From assembly GCF_033096445.1 (NCBI RefSeq), contig NZ_AP028155.1, positions 3,105,880 through 3,169,879 of the forward strand: a stretch of 64,000 bases of DNA, read 5' to 3'. Below, piece by piece: positions 45,104 through 54,594 of the stretch. This DNA comes from Butyricimonas faecihominis. GTDB lineage: Bacteria > Bacteroidota > Bacteroidia > Bacteroidales > Marinifilaceae. How positions within the stretch are numbered: position 1 is the first letter of the stretch; each line of letters opens with the position of its first letter. Both the position numbers and the translations under genes were made by a program. The notes under the pieces are model-generated. The model made no database searches. It saw nothing but the letters and a program-made list of their open reading frames with translations, and was not told where the DNA came from.

Positions 45104-47680
45104 TCAATTTTCCGAATGATACTCCACCTCCCCATCAAAACGTGGAATCACGAGAACCTCCACCACTTTGTCTCCAAACTGCTTTCTTTCAATACTGATC
45201 GTCCGATCCACCTCCTCCCCGAAAGCCTCCTTGATCCTTTGGTGAAGAAACAGCTCATACTTGTCCAAATTGCAACACAAATAATCCAAATCCGCTTGAA
45301 TCCCCACAGGTACCCCCTTATCACTCATCCCGATATACACGGCTCCTCCCTGATTGTTCAAGAAACGGCACATATCCTGCATGATAGAGTCCAATTGGGC
45401 CTCCACATCCACGTGCTTCGCCCCCACCGGATAGACCAACGAATTCTTAAACGTCCTCTTTTCTTCCATATTCCCGGACACGAGATCTTCTTCACCTTTT
45501 CCCTTCAACGACAGCAATTCCAATAACTCATCCTCCCTCCAACGGGATTCTTCCGTAAGATTTCCCTGCCCCTCTTTTGCCAATATAGATTCGGCCACTT
45601 TAGCCACGTAATCATCCTTCGAATGAGAAAGACGTTCCAAATCCCCCGCGAAAGAACGGTCCCCGTAGGACGCCAGCATCCGGATCACCGCCCACAAAGG
45701 CTCCAATGCCGGGTAAGCCCGGAAGTCTTTCTCCAACACGCCCAGATCCAATGTTTCCAAACGCCCCTCTATAAATTCATACTTCACGATCAAATGATTG
45801 ATCAGGCAATCATAATACCCTTTCAAACGATAATCACCCAACACGTGAGCCAACAAGCGAATAAAATAAAGTAAATTCAGATTCTCCAAACAGACCTCTT
45901 GCGTCAGGTAAAGCTGCAACAGTCGGATCAACTCCTTCACGTACTTACCCGAAACCCCGATAGAACGCTCGATCTTGCCCGTGTTAAACTTTCCCTGCCC
46001 GTCCCCGTTTTTATATTTCTTGCACTCTTCTATATAACTGTAAACCAGATTGGCCACTGCCTCATGCCGGTCAAACCGTTCCTTCGTCGCTTCCAAAATC
46101 TTTCCCTTGATTCTTCCTACCGGGGGGACATCCGTGATTTCCAAAAGATAGTACCCCCCCCTTTCCTCGCTTACCCCCTCTGCCAGAGGAGTAGAAACCA
46201 AGAAACCACTTTCAGACAGCCATGTCACGAAACCATTCTTCTCGCTCAAGAGTAAGGCGTTACACTGATCACCAACCCGCAAATGCTCCACGGCCACCTG
46301 ATTCAGTTCCTCCCAGATCGAGAACTGCAAGCGGTCATCCTCCGACTCCACCACCGTCGCCGTCATAATATCCCCGGGATGAAGAATATCTTTCAAACTA
46401 TCCAGCCTTGCCCGTGTCACTTGACTGACATGCAGAATACCCTGCCCGTCGTACTGCGGGTCCACGATCGCGACGAAAGCCAGCGTGGGTTTAAAATTAT
46501 GCACCAGCTTCACCCGTATATTCACGACAGCCCCCACGGGCGGCCGCTTTTTATGAATCACGCTCTTTCTCAATTCATCCGAAAAGTCAGCGAGGATACC
46601 TCTCCACGCTTGAGTCGTTCCCACCAACCCTTCCTCGAAACTCAACTTTTTCTTACTGTACCCGAGTTTCAGAGCAACACCGTCAATCTCCATCAGCGTG
46701 TCAAACTTTAATGAAACCGGGGCAGCAAGCGTGATCGCTTTCGTTTCCACCAATAACTGCCCGTGTCCCTCGTACAGACGCCCCTGACAATTTCTAATCG
46801 CATCAACCGTCTTTTCTGCAATAGATTCCATCAGGACGGGAATAGAGAACTTTAACAAATCCTCCCACGTGAACACGGCATTCTTCTGGTTAAATAACAA
46901 AGAATTAAACGCGTTCTTCCGAATCACCTCATCTTCCTTATCCCGTAACACATACAAGTACCTGAAAAACATGGAACGCAAGCTTGCCAGCTCTTCCTGC
47001 ACGGGATCCCCCAACAAGATCCGGGCCCCCAGAATCCAAACAGCCTCCTGAATCTGATCCCGGGTATATCCCTCAAAACACAGCGTATCATCCTGTTCTC
47101 TCACAAGAGCTACCCGTTCGTTAAAACGTTCCATCACCCTTGGATTAGGTTTATTCAACGTGTTATACACCAGTAAAACGAGTCCCCGTGCCGGCAATAA
47201 ATGCAACCTCGGACTAAACCGAACGATCGTCAGTAGCGTTATCCACACGAGCGATTTCTTGTACAGGTAACCCGACACCATCAATTTCTCCAACTTCGAA
47301 GTAATATACTCCCCTTCTTCCCCAGCATCAATCAGCCGGACCGCCTCCCTACTGGCAATAGCCTCATCCAGATAACGTTCCACCTGCATTCGGGCATCAT
47401 TCAGCTTGACCCCCTCAAAACATTTCAAATAATCGGATCCCTCAAGCATCCATTCCAGTATACGAATAAAAATATCATTCAGAAGATCATAATCCTCCAA
47501 GATCATTTCCTCTCCCCCCAACTCCGCACGAACAACACCCAAGAAAGAAAATATCCACTCCGGCCCTTGTTTTCCAACAACCGTGAAATCATAATCGCAA
47601 ATATACTCGTCAAGAATGCCTGCCTCTTCTTTCGTGAGAGGAAGTTCCTCGAACAAATGTTCAGGAGATACAAAATCCAT
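45104..47680 (-). CDS. Large protein with S1-like and C-terminal AlbA_2-type domain
   Basis: 858 residues, no signal peptide, so cytoplasmic. The long N-terminal part (1-400) is helical with no family I recognise. A segment near 395-480 (VVNIRVKLVHNFKPTLAFVAIVD, GILHVSQVTRARL, GDIMTATVVESEDDRLQFSI) looks like an S1/OB RNA-binding domain. The last roughly 110 residues carry an AlbA_2/Schlafen-type pattern: MCRFLNNQGGAVYIGMSDKG and VVEVLVIPR. The AlbA_2 region ends early, right after its last strand. A -7 box TATGTTTG (47720-47713) is visible upstream without a -33 partner. Probable nucleic-acid-linked role; the function is unknown. Confidence 0.65.
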   Translation of the reverse strand: MDFVSPEHLFEELPLTKEEAGILDEYICDYDFTVVGKQGPEWIFSFLGVVRAELGGEEMILEDYDLLNDIFIRILEWMLEGSDYLKCFEGVKLNDARMQVERYLDEAIASREAVRLIDAGEEGEYITSKLEKLMVSGYLYKKSLVWITLLTIVRFSPRLHLLPARGLVLLVYNTLNKPNPRVMERFNERVALVREQDDTLCFEGYTRDQIQEAVWILGARILLGDPVQEELASLRSMFFRYLYVLRDKEDEVIRKNAFNSLLFNQKNAVFTWEDLLKFSIPVLMESIAEKTVDAIRNCQGRLYEGHGQLLVETKAITLAAPVSLKFDTLMEIDGVALKLGYSKKKLSFEEGLVGTTQAWRGILADFSDELRKSVIHKKRPPVGAVVNIRVKLVHNFKPTLAFVAIVDPQYDGQGILHVSQVTRARLDSLKDILHPGDIMTATVVESEDDRLQFSIWEELNQVAVEHLRVGDQCNALLLSEKNGFVTWLSESGFLVSTPLAEGVSEERGGYYLLEITDVPPVGRIKGKILEATKERFDRHEAVANLVYSYIEECKKYKNGDGQGKFNTGKIERSIGVSGKYVKELIRLLQLYLTQEVCLENLNLLYFIRLLAHVLGDYRLKGYYDCLINHLIVKYEFIEGRLETLDLGVLEKDFRAYPALEPLWAVIRMLASYGDRSFAGDLERLSHSKDDYVAKVAESILAKEGQGNLTEESRWREDELLELLSLKGKGEEDLVSGNMEEKRTFKNSLVYPVGAKHVDVEAQLDSIMQDMCRFLNNQGGAVYIGMSDKGVPVGIQADLDYLCCNLDKYELFLHQRIKEAFGEEVDRTISIERKQFGDKVVEVLVIPRFDGEVEYHSEN

Positions 47681-47891
47681 TATTCTTATTTTTATTTAAT
47701 GCAAAAAATATTCAAACATACACTTTTTGGTAAAGCGCCGCACCTCATGACAAAAAATCAATGTCTCCACTCCTCCTCAATGAATCGCAACCATGCAAAA
47801 GTAACAACTTTTTTCTGAAAATCAGCACTTCAAGCTATTACAATTTTATCCCCCTCTTTTCCAACATTTATTCCTCTCCATTAAAAAACAC

Positions 47892-47922
47892 TTTCAATCT
47901 CGCCTATTTTTTATTACATTCG
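47892..47922 (+). promoter_or_regulatory. Possible promoter for the GNAT gene
   Basis: TTTC (47892-47895), a 19 bp spacer, and TACATTCG (47915-47922), each with one mismatch to the Bacteroidota consensus, 29 bp upstream of the start. Confidence 0.45.
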
Positions 47923-47951
47923 CTCACATAAACGCAAAAATATACAAGACC

Positions 47952-48389
47952 ATGATCCGCCACTTTCAACAACAAGACGAGGCCGCCGTTATCCAGATAT
48001 GGCTGGAAGCATCCGCCATTGCCCACTCCTTCATTCCCCGTTCCTACTGGGAAAGCAAGATCCCGGATATGCGTAACAAGTACCTGCCACAAAGCCAAAC
48101 CCTCATCCACGAAGACGAACACACGAACGAGGTCACGGGATTCATCTCACTGATCAACAACTACATCGCCGCTCTCTTCGTCCCTCCCGACCGGCAAGGA
48201 CAAGGAATCGGGCAAACCCTCATGGCACATGTTAAACAACAACACCCCGAACTGGAATTAAACGTTTACGCGGAAAACACGCAAGCCTTGGCATTCTACA
48301 AACGCCAAGGCTTCACGGTCACACGTGAACAAACCGACGAACAAACCGGTCGGCAAGAGTTCACGATGAAATATCAACGGGGCGCTTAA
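47952..48389 (+). CDS. GNAT-family N-acetyltransferase
   Basis: 145 residues, a usual size for a single GNAT fold. The acetyl-CoA pyrophosphate loop is PPDRQGQGIGQTLM (about 77-90), and the late motif NTQALAFYKRQGF (about 108-120) is also typical. The overall pattern, with an early WLEASAIAHSFIP segment, resembles YjaB-like acetyltransferases. The acetyl acceptor is unknown. It converges with the TlpA gene at 48386, sharing four bases at the two stop codons. Base composition is GC-richer than in the SusCD loci. Confidence 0.88.
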   Translation: MIRHFQQQDEAAVIQIWLEASAIAHSFIPRSYWESKIPDMRNKYLPQSQTLIHEDEHTNEVTGFISLINNYIAALFVPPDRQGQGIGQTLMAHVKQQHPELELNVYAENTQALAFYKRQGFTVTREQTDEQTGRQEFTMKYQRGA

Positions 48390-50281
48390 AGCATCCCCGA
48401 CAATTCCTGTTCCAACATCCCCGATCCCCTCAAATCATTTCTCAACCGGGCATTCCCGTCCCGGTCAACAATAACATACGAGGGAATCCCGTCCACACCG
48501 AAATAATCACATATATAATCCCATTGTTTACGATTCAAACGATAATGCTCCCCCTCGATTCCTGCCACCATCTCCAACCATTTGGATTCCGGGGAAGATT
48601 CGTTCGTGATATACACGAAAACGACATCCTTATCCTTGAACTTATTCTTCCGGGGTTCAAAAGCGGCAATCGCCCCCCGGCAAGGTCCGCACCACGTAGC
48701 CCACAAGTCCACCATCACCACTTTCCCCTTATAGCGGGCCATAATCGCATCGAATAGCTTTTTATCAGACACCGACGGCACCTCCCGGATTCGTTTTTCC
48801 GCTTTCACCTTACTTTCCGCAACTTTAGCATCGATCTGCCGTTTCACCTGTTCAAAAGCCTTCGTATAGTAAGGATCGATAGTAGCTAGATTCCGTAGTT
48901 GCTCTTTTGTCAAGGGCTTCATATTCTCCAGTTGATCATAAATACCCTGCAATTTGAAATAATCGATCAAAAATCCTTCTTGACTCCCCAGTATCTTTTC
49001 CAACCGATTCAGCGACGGAATCCGGTAGCCAACAATATCAAAACAATACGGGAAATCACGAGCGTACAACATATCCAACCGATTCACATCCAAATCCTTC
49101 AACACCGCGAAATGCTTATCCGTGAACTCCGGGGCCTTGAAATCGATCTCCCGTTGATCCCACCCGATATGATTCGCCTCCCGGTAAGCCGTTTCCAAAT
49201 TAGACTCCCCGGAACAAACCAGCCTCATCACAAAACCTTTCACCCCGATCTCCCGGTATTTCCGTACCCCATCCGGTAGCGCCTTGTCATTCGCCAAACG
49301 ATCCATCTCGGTCCTGTAAAGCTTCATCACGTACGCAATATACTCGTCGGCATTCATCCCGTTGATATCCTCATAGAAAGAATACATGGAAAATCCATCC
49401 TCGTACTCATCCTGTAACGCGTAATTCAAGGGGATAAATCGACTTTCCCCGACCACGTAAGCCAAACGATGCGCCTTCATCCGGTCTTTCTGGTAGCGAG
49501 AAGCCCTTCGGGTTGCCTCTTCCAAATCGACATACACCTCCACGTCATCCCCCGGATCAAGCACGATCATCGTGTGGAAAAGCGTGTTACTCAAATGAAC
49601 ACACATCGTGGAATACTGATCAAATTCAAACGTACAACTGTGATCCTGATCTATCCTCTTCGACAACTCCTTCCCCGGGCTAAACATATCGCTCACGAAA
49701 AGCTCGACATCCCGCCCGTCCATCAAATCACGATAACCGCATAAACGCACCTTCACCCTCGTCTTCCCTGTCTTCAACTCAGCCGGTGGCAACGTGGTAG
49801 CTTCCTTCCAGTCCCGGGCAGACACGTCCGACGGGACAGCCACCGCGGCCACTTCAACATCAGGATTCAAATTCAATCCCCAGATATGCCAGCCCCCCAG
49901 ATTCATCCGGCTCTCGATCACATCGATCGAATTCACCCCTCTCGGGAGTGGCGGGAAAAACAACTTGAACGAGAGCAACCCGGTATCACGCATCTCGAAT
50001 TTCTCGCTCAACTTCAATCCTTCCGAGTTCAAGGCAAGATACTTTTGCCCGTTCGCCAAGATATAGATCCCGGAATCCACCCGGGCCCAGCCACCGGGAA
50101 ATTGCTCGACATCGGCATAAATAATAGTAGCCGAGTCATTCAAAACAATACGGGAAATCTCAAGTGATGCAGAATTTTTAGCCTGAAAGGCCGGGTAATC
50201 AATCACCCGTTCCCTCGGTTGGCAAGCGACGAGAATGCCCACGAACAGGAACATCAAGACAGTTTGACTTAATTTTATCAT
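48386..50281 (-). CDS. TlpA-family thiol-disulfide oxidoreductase lipoprotein
   Basis: 631 residues from the ATG at 50281; the longer frame adds 50 residues with no signal-like start. Lipobox LVAC (C20). The first half (about 30-500) has beta-rich then helical sequence of the type usual before AhpC/TSA domains in Bacteroidota. The C-terminal redoxin domain carries WCGPC (C531, C534) and [11 protein letters not shown]. It stands outside the SusCD loci as a single gene, divergent from RNase HI. Probable role: envelope disulfide reduction; the partner is unknown. Confidence 0.87.
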   Translation of the reverse strand: MIKLSQTVLMFLFVGILVACQPRERVIDYPAFQAKNSASLEISRIVLNDSATIIYADVEQFPGGWARVDSGIYILANGQKYLALNSEGLKLSEKFEMRDTGLLSFKLFFPPLPRGVNSIDVIESRMNLGGWHIWGLNLNPDVEVAAVAVPSDVSARDWKEATTLPPAELKTGKTRVKVRLCGYRDLMDGRDVELFVSDMFSPGKELSKRIDQDHSCTFEFDQYSTMCVHLSNTLFHTMIVLDPGDDVEVYVDLEEATRRASRYQKDRMKAHRLAYVVGESRFIPLNYALQDEYEDGFSMYSFYEDINGMNADEYIAYVMKLYRTEMDRLANDKALPDGVRKYREIGVKGFVMRLVCSGESNLETAYREANHIGWDQREIDFKAPEFTDKHFAVLKDLDVNRLDMLYARDFPYCFDIVGYRIPSLNRLEKILGSQEGFLIDYFKLQGIYDQLENMKPLTKEQLRNLATIDPYYTKAFEQVKRQIDAKVAESKVKAEKRIREVPSVSDKKLFDAIMARYKGKVVMVDLWATWCGPCRGAIAAFEPRKNKFKDKDVVFVYITNESSPESKWLEMVAGIEGEHYRLNRKQWDYICDYFGVDGIPSYVIVDRDGNARLRNDLRGSGMLEQELSGML

Positions 50282-50384
50282 ATTTGCTATTTTATCAGGT
50301 CCACGCAAAGGCCTGTTGTTTCCTCGATATAAATATACAAATATTTTAACAAAATACTTACTTTTACACCGTAAAAACGAATAT

Positions 50385-50873
50385 ATGTCACATAATATCA
50401 CGATATACACAGACGGAGCCGCCAGCGGCAACCCCGGACCGGGAGGCTACGGGGTCGTACTCATGGCCGGACCGCATCGTAAAGAACTGTCGGAAGGCTT
50501 TCGCCGGACCACGAACAACCGCATGGAATTGCTCGCCGTCATCATCGGGCTTGCCGCCCTGCGCTTCGAAGGAAGCAACGTGACCATCTACTCCGACTCG
50601 AAATACGTGGTCGATGCCGTTGAAAAAGGTTGGGTATTCGGTTGGGAAAAGACCGGATTCAAGAAAAAAAAGAACCCAGATCTCTGGCGACAATTCCTCG
50701 CCCTTTATCGCAAACACCGCGTGAAATTCATTTGGGTAAAAGGACACGCCAATATCCCGGAAAACGAACGCTGTGACCAGCTCGCCGTGGCCGCCTATAA
50801 AGCCCCGAACCTGCAAATCGATGAATATTATGAAGCAGAACAGAATTCTGACGAACAACTTTTTAGTGAATAG
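50385..50873 (+). CDS. rnhA: Ribonuclease HI
   Basis: 162 residues from the ATG at 50385, where the catalytic fold begins at once; a longer frame adds 23 residues. Catalytic residues D10 ([11 protein letters not shown]), E48 (NNRMELL), D71 (YSDSKYV) and D131 (NERCDQLA), plus H121 (KGHANIPEN), are all present. It removes RNA from RNA-DNA hybrids during replication and repair in the cytoplasm. A short acidic tail (about 142-162) extends past the core. Confidence 0.95.
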   Translation: MSHNITIYTDGAASGNPGPGGYGVVLMAGPHRKELSEGFRRTTNNRMELLAVIIGLAALRFEGSNVTIYSDSKYVVDAVEKGWVFGWEKTGFKKKKNPDLWRQFLALYRKHRVKFIWVKGHANIPENERCDQLAVAAYKAPNLQIDEYYEAEQNSDEQLFSE

Positions 50874-50981
50874 GCAAAAAAAATTGTCAATTGTTAGTCA
50901 AGGAGATTCTAAAATAACTATTTTCGCGTTACAATCTAAAACTAGAAAAAGTAACATCATTCATCACAAAAACTTATAGAG

Positions 50982-51950
50982 ATGAAAAAAATATTAATCG
51001 TTGGTGCAGGGGGACAAATCGGTTCCGAACTGGTACCCCACTTGAGATCCATTTATGGAAACAACAATGTAGTGGCAGCTGATATTAGTGCTGAAAAATG
51101 TAAAGCATTGGCAGAAGCAGGTCCATTCGAGGAATTGAACGCTCTTGACGGGGAAGGTTTCAGTGCCATCGTGAAAAAATACAATATTGACACCATCTTC
51201 AACTTGGTTGCCCTGTTGTCAGCCACGGGAGAAAAGAACCCCAAACTCGCTTGGGACATCAATATTGGTGCTTTAACCAACTCTCTGTACATTGCCAAGG
51301 ATAACAACTGTGCCGTGTTCACGCCGAGTTCTATCGGGGCTTTCGGGAACGATACCCCAAAAGACAAAACTCCCCAAGACACGCTGCAACGTTCCAACAC
51401 CACGATTTACGGGGTTTGCAAGGTAACAGGCGAGCTTTTAAGCGACTACTACTTCAACCGTTTCGGTGTTGACACCCGTAGCGTGCGTTTCCCGGGATTG
51501 ATTTCATACGTGACTCTCCCCGGTGGTGGAACCACGGATTATGCCGTAGAGATCTACTACGACGCCATACGCAAAGGTTCATTCACCTGTAACGTGAAAG
51601 AGGGAACCTACATGGACATGATGTACATGCCGGATGCCTTAAACGCGGTTGTACAATTAATGGAAGCTGATCCCAGCAAATTAAAACACCGGAACAGCTT
51701 CAACATCGCATCCATGAGCTTCGAACCCGAGCAAATCGCAGCCGAAATCCGCAAGCACCTCCCCGACTTCAAGATGGATTACCAGATTGATCCGGTGAAA
51801 CAAGCCATCGCCAACAGCTGGCCAAACAGCATGGACGACACTTGCGCCCGCGAAGAATGGGGCTGGGCTCCGAAATTCGACCTTACCAGCATGACAAACG
51901 ATATGTTGATCAAGGTGAAAGAAAAATTCGACAAAGGATTGATCAAATAA
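50982..51950 (+). CDS. L-threonine 3-dehydrogenase, SDR-type (epimerase-like)
   Basis: 322 residues. NAD-binding loop GAGGQIG (8-14) and the catalytic pair Y143-x3-K147 (TIYGVCK), with a serine at 116/117 (TPSSIGAFG), as in extended short-chain dehydrogenases. The length and sequence (PGLISYVTLPGGGTTDYAVEIYYDA, DMMYMPDA) agree with the threonine dehydrogenase branch that oxidises L-threonine to 2-amino-3-oxobutyrate. The usual partner 2-amino-3-ketobutyrate ligase is not next to it; a terminator and an AraC gene follow. Confidence 0.88.
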   Translation: MKKILIVGAGGQIGSELVPHLRSIYGNNNVVAADISAEKCKALAEAGPFEELNALDGEGFSAIVKKYNIDTIFNLVALLSATGEKNPKLAWDINIGALTNSLYIAKDNNCAVFTPSSIGAFGNDTPKDKTPQDTLQRSNTTIYGVCKVTGELLSDYYFNRFGVDTRSVRFPGLISYVTLPGGGTTDYAVEIYYDAIRKGSFTCNVKEGTYMDMMYMPDALNAVVQLMEADPSKLKHRNSFNIASMSFEPEQIAAEIRKHLPDFKMDYQIDPVKQAIANSWPNSMDDTCAREEWGWAPKFDLTSMTNDMLIKVKEKFDKGLIK

Positions 51951-51970
51951 AGATACAACTTCAGAGCAAG

Positions 51971-52000
51971 AAAAGCAGCCTTTATCGGGCTGCTTTTTTT
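51971..52000 (+). terminator. Terminator after the threonine dehydrogenase gene
   Basis: AAAGCAGCC pairs with GGCTGCTTT over a 7-base loop, followed by a T-run; it starts 20 bp after the stop. Confidence 0.85.
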
Positions 52001-52006
52001 AATACC

Positions 52007-52021
52007 TTTTGACACACCCTC
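52007..52021. repeat. Solo IS-end-like sequence
   Basis: TTTTGACACACCCTC is the complement of GAGGGTGTGTCAAAA, an end seen in Bacteroidota insertion sequences. No partner end or transposase lies nearby; it is similar to the ends of the element at 36523-36622. Confidence 0.35.
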
Positions 52022-52110
52022 AAGCGGCCCGCCTGTACACGATTTACAGAAGTTTATACCCGAATTACGGAACTTCAAAGTACACCGATTATTTTTCCGA
52101 CAAAATATCT

Positions 52111-52118
52111 TATTTTTG
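52111..52118 (+). promoter_or_regulatory. -7 box of the probable araC-type gene promoter
   Basis: TATTTTTG matches TAnnTTTG perfectly, 22 bp before the start codon; a matching TTTG at -33 is not seen, so it may need an activator. Confidence 0.45.
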
Positions 52119-52140
52119 TGAATAGCTAATAACGAACAAC

Positions 52141-53037
52141 ATGGAAGAGATTCTGAAAATAAACAACGTGGACGACTATAACAAGCTCTACGGATTGGAA
52201 ACCCGCCACCCGTTAGTCAGCATCGTCGATTTATCACAAGCCACTCGATGGCCCACTCAAGCGGTTTTTAATTACGGCATCTATGCTCTTTTCCTGAAAG
52301 ACGTCAAATGCGGAGACATCCGCTACGGACGGCAATTCTATGACTATCAGGACGGCACCATCGTCAGTTTCGGCCCGGGACAGATCACCGGGATTGATAT
52401 GGCACCCGGGGTTCGCCCCATTGCCCACGGACTACTGTTTCATCCCGACCTGATCCGGGGTACGGCACTCGGACAAGAAATTCGTAACTACACGTTTTTC
52501 TCCTACGAAGTAAATGAAGCCCTACATCTCTCGGAGGAGGAACGCCAGACCATCATGGATTGCCTGAATAAAATACAGGCAGAACTGGAACACGCCATCG
52601 ATAAACACAGCCGACGGCTGATCACGGCGAACATTGGCGTGCTATTGGATTATTGTCTCCGCTTCTATGACCGACAATTCGTTACCCGTAACCAGCAAAA
52701 CAACGACATCATCGTCCGGTTCGAACGCTTGCTGGATGAATATTTCGATGGCCCGATGCCACAACAAGAAGGCCTACCTTCAGTCAAATACTTCGCCGAC
52801 AAGGTCTTTCTTTCCCCAAATTATTTCGGTGACATGATCCGCAAACAAACCGGAAAAACGGCCTCGGAATACATCCAGACCAAGGTCATCGAACGCGCCA
52901 AGGAAAACCTACTCTCCTCGGACAAAACGATGAGCGAAATCGCCTACGATCTAGGATTCCAATATCCCCAGCATTTAAGCCGGATGTTCAAACGGGTGGC
53001 CGGATGCACACCCAACGAGTTCCGAGCCCAAAATTGA
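52141..53037 (+). CDS. AraC-family transcriptional regulator
   Basis: 298 residues. The N-terminal part (about 1-170) looks like a cupin-type sensing domain (GTIVSFGPGQITGIDM). The C-terminal part (about 195-298) is the AraC DNA-binding domain with two helix-turn-helix units: FADKVFLSPNYFGDMIRKQ, then SEIAYDLGFQYPQHLSRMF closing with KRVAGCTPNEFR. The target is unknown; AraC genes often act on neighbours, and here the next gene is an insertion element. The gap after it (53038-53221) holds no supported gene. Confidence 0.93.
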   Translation: MEEILKINNVDDYNKLYGLETRHPLVSIVDLSQATRWPTQAVFNYGIYALFLKDVKCGDIRYGRQFYDYQDGTIVSFGPGQITGIDMAPGVRPIAHGLLFHPDLIRGTALGQEIRNYTFFSYEVNEALHLSEEERQTIMDCLNKIQAELEHAIDKHSRRLITANIGVLLDYCLRFYDRQFVTRNQQNNDIIVRFERLLDEYFDGPMPQQEGLPSVKYFADKVFLSPNYFGDMIRKQTGKTASEYIQTKVIERAKENLLSSDKTMSEIAYDLGFQYPQHLSRMFKRVAGCTPNEFRAQN

Positions 53038-53263
53038 TCAAAAAAATGAGTATCCCGTAAATACAAAACGGGTACCCATCGGGTCGTTCTCCCCACGACA
53101 AACATTTTAAGTCCCTTATTTAATAATCATTACATCAAGTATAATAGATCACTTGATGATCACTTCCGGATAAAAAATTATAATCACACTATTAAAATTC
53201 TATTAAAACGCTATCTAATATTGTATTGTCCTGAAAAAAGTTTACAGTAAACTTAGTAAACCA

Positions 53264-53689
53264 ATGTCAGAATTAAATTTTCCCCCTGTTCGTCGTCGTT
53301 ATTACGCCGTGAAGACGAAATTATCAGCGGTACGAGATCGAATAATCAATGAAATGGGTTACGCGGAAGTTCTAGCCAAGTACGAGGTCAAACCCTCGAC
53401 TTTTCACGTTTGGCTACACAAGTATAAATCTCGCGTTTTATCGGAAGAACAACACAAACGTTTATCTTCGCGTAATTACAAAATGTTATACCCGATGACC
53501 GATCAAGAACGCGCCGAGCTGGAGTCTTTACGTCAGGAAGTAGAGAAACAGAAAATACTAGTGGAAGCTTACGAGTTAATGCTAGAGTTAGCCAGGGAAC
53601 GCCTGCATGTTGATGTAAAAAAAAACTACGAGGAGATGCTATTAGCGGGATTGTCGAGAGACAAAAAGAGCGGGGAGGTAAAGCCGTGA
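53264..53689 (+). CDS. IS3-family transposase OrfA
   Basis: 141 residues. An N-terminal helix-turn-helix (about 20-50, YAEVLAKYEVKPSTFHVWLHKYK) binds the IS ends. A leucine-zipper-like helix (about 85-115, LESLRQEVEKQKILVEAYELMLELA) mediates dimer formation. A run of nine As at 53617-53625 lies in the last third; a shift to the -1 frame there enters an open frame that leads into OrfB, giving the OrfAB transposase. The unshifted stop overlaps the OrfB start by 4 bp. Confidence 0.88.
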   Translation: MSELNFPPVRRRYYAVKTKLSAVRDRIINEMGYAEVLAKYEVKPSTFHVWLHKYKSRVLSEEQHKRLSSRNYKMLYPMTDQERAELESLRQEVEKQKILVEAYELMLELARERLHVDVKKNYEEMLLAGLSRDKKSGEVKP

Positions 53690-54522
53690 CGGAACACCTT
53701 TGCAATTCCCTTGGCTACAGCAAGCAGGCTTATTACAAGAGCCTCCGTGCCGATCGTGGAGGCGAGGAACGCGAGCGTTACGTTCTTTCCATCGTCCAGG
53801 ATATTCGCCGTGACATGCCTAACCTCGGGGTTAATAAATTGTGGAACATGCTGGGGTCTAACGGGCTTCCCGTCGGTCGGGATTGGCTTTATCGTTTACT
53901 TCACCTTCACGATTTAATGATAAAACAGAAGAAGTACCGGGTCATCACGACGGATTCCCGGGCGTGGCATCGCCAGTACCCGAACCTGGTGAAAGGGCTT
54001 CGAGTTACCCGCCCCAACCAGGTATGGGTCAGTGATATCACGTACCTGTCAACGAGTGCCGGTTTCGTGTATCTCTCGCTGGTAACCGACGCTTATTCCC
54101 GGCGGATCACGGGGTGGGAAGTTCACCCCACCCTGGACTCGTCCGGTCCCGTGAAGGCGTTGTGCCGGGCGTTGGCAACGCTACCTCCCAACTTTAGCGA
54201 TAAGCTTGTTCATCACTCGGATCGGGGTGGGCAATACTGCTCCTCGCTGTACACCGGGATATTGAAAGAACACGGTATTCAAGTCAGCGTGACACAAGAT
54301 GGCTCCCCTTACGATAACGGTATCGCCGAGAGAGTGAACGGGATTTTGAAACGGGAATGGTTAAACGATATGGTCTTGAGAGATATTGACCAGGCGAGAA
54401 TGCAAGTGGAGAGAATCATCGGGATATACAACACCAGAAGACCACACATGGCTATCGGGTTGAAAGTTCCGGACCAGGCACACCGCGATAAAAAAGAGTT
54501 ATTCGCCAGGGTCATGTATTGA
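53686..54522 (+). CDS. IS3-family transposase OrfB (DDE integrase domain)
   Basis: 278 residues from a GTG at 53686. After a HTH_21-like segment (SIVQDIRRDMPNLGVNKLW), the rve-type catalytic core shows the DDE triad: D in WVSDITYL, D in HHSDRGGQY, and E in DNGIAERVNG. The C-terminus YNTRRPHMAIG is also typical. It is probably made mostly as an OrfAB fusion after a -1 slip at the A9 run, since the -1 frame is open from that run into this gene. Confidence 0.92.
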   Translation: MTEHLCNSLGYSKQAYYKSLRADRGGEERERYVLSIVQDIRRDMPNLGVNKLWNMLGSNGLPVGRDWLYRLLHLHDLMIKQKKYRVITTDSRAWHRQYPNLVKGLRVTRPNQVWVSDITYLSTSAGFVYLSLVTDAYSRRITGWEVHPTLDSSGPVKALCRALATLPPNFSDKLVHHSDRGGQYCSSLYTGILKEHGIQVSVTQDGSPYDNGIAERVNGILKREWLNDMVLRDIDQARMQVERIIGIYNTRRPHMAIGLKVPDQAHRDKKELFARVMY

Positions 54523-54531
54523 CGCCAAGTG

Positions 54532-54567
54532 TTATTGGCATCCCGGGAATTCCCGGGATGCCAATAA
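54532..54567. repeat. Perfect 36 bp palindrome after OrfB
   Basis: Eighteen-base arms beginning TTATTGGCATCCCGGG meet at a central GGAATTCC with no loop. It lies 9 bp after the OrfB stop and inside the IS right end. On the plus strand it is followed by As, so it is not a classic terminator, although it would fold strongly in RNA. Confidence 0.8.
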
Positions 54568-54594
54568 AAAAGTAAAACTATTACAGGAATTACA

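Larger units (their letters stand above)
53222..54594 (+). mobile_element. IS3-family insertion sequence (IS150-like)
   Basis: About 1.37 kb with two overlapping frames. The proposed ends are TGTATTGTCCTGAAAAAAGT on the left and ...ACAGGAATTACA on the right; these are imperfect inverted repeats that begin TG and end CA, as in the IS3 family. I could not confirm a target-site duplication, so the exact borders are tentative. Both frames are intact, so it may be active. It lies between the AraC gene and RNase R and interrupts no recognisable gene. Confidence 0.75.

Noticed and set aside
50388-50858. 156-residue frame opposite RNase HI
   Set aside because: RNase HI on the plus strand has all catalytic residues; the antisense frame is a shadow of its GC-rich codons.
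53040-53075. Terminator hairpin after the AraC gene
   Set aside because: GTATCCCGT/ACGGGTAC can pair, but one position mismatches and no T-run follows.
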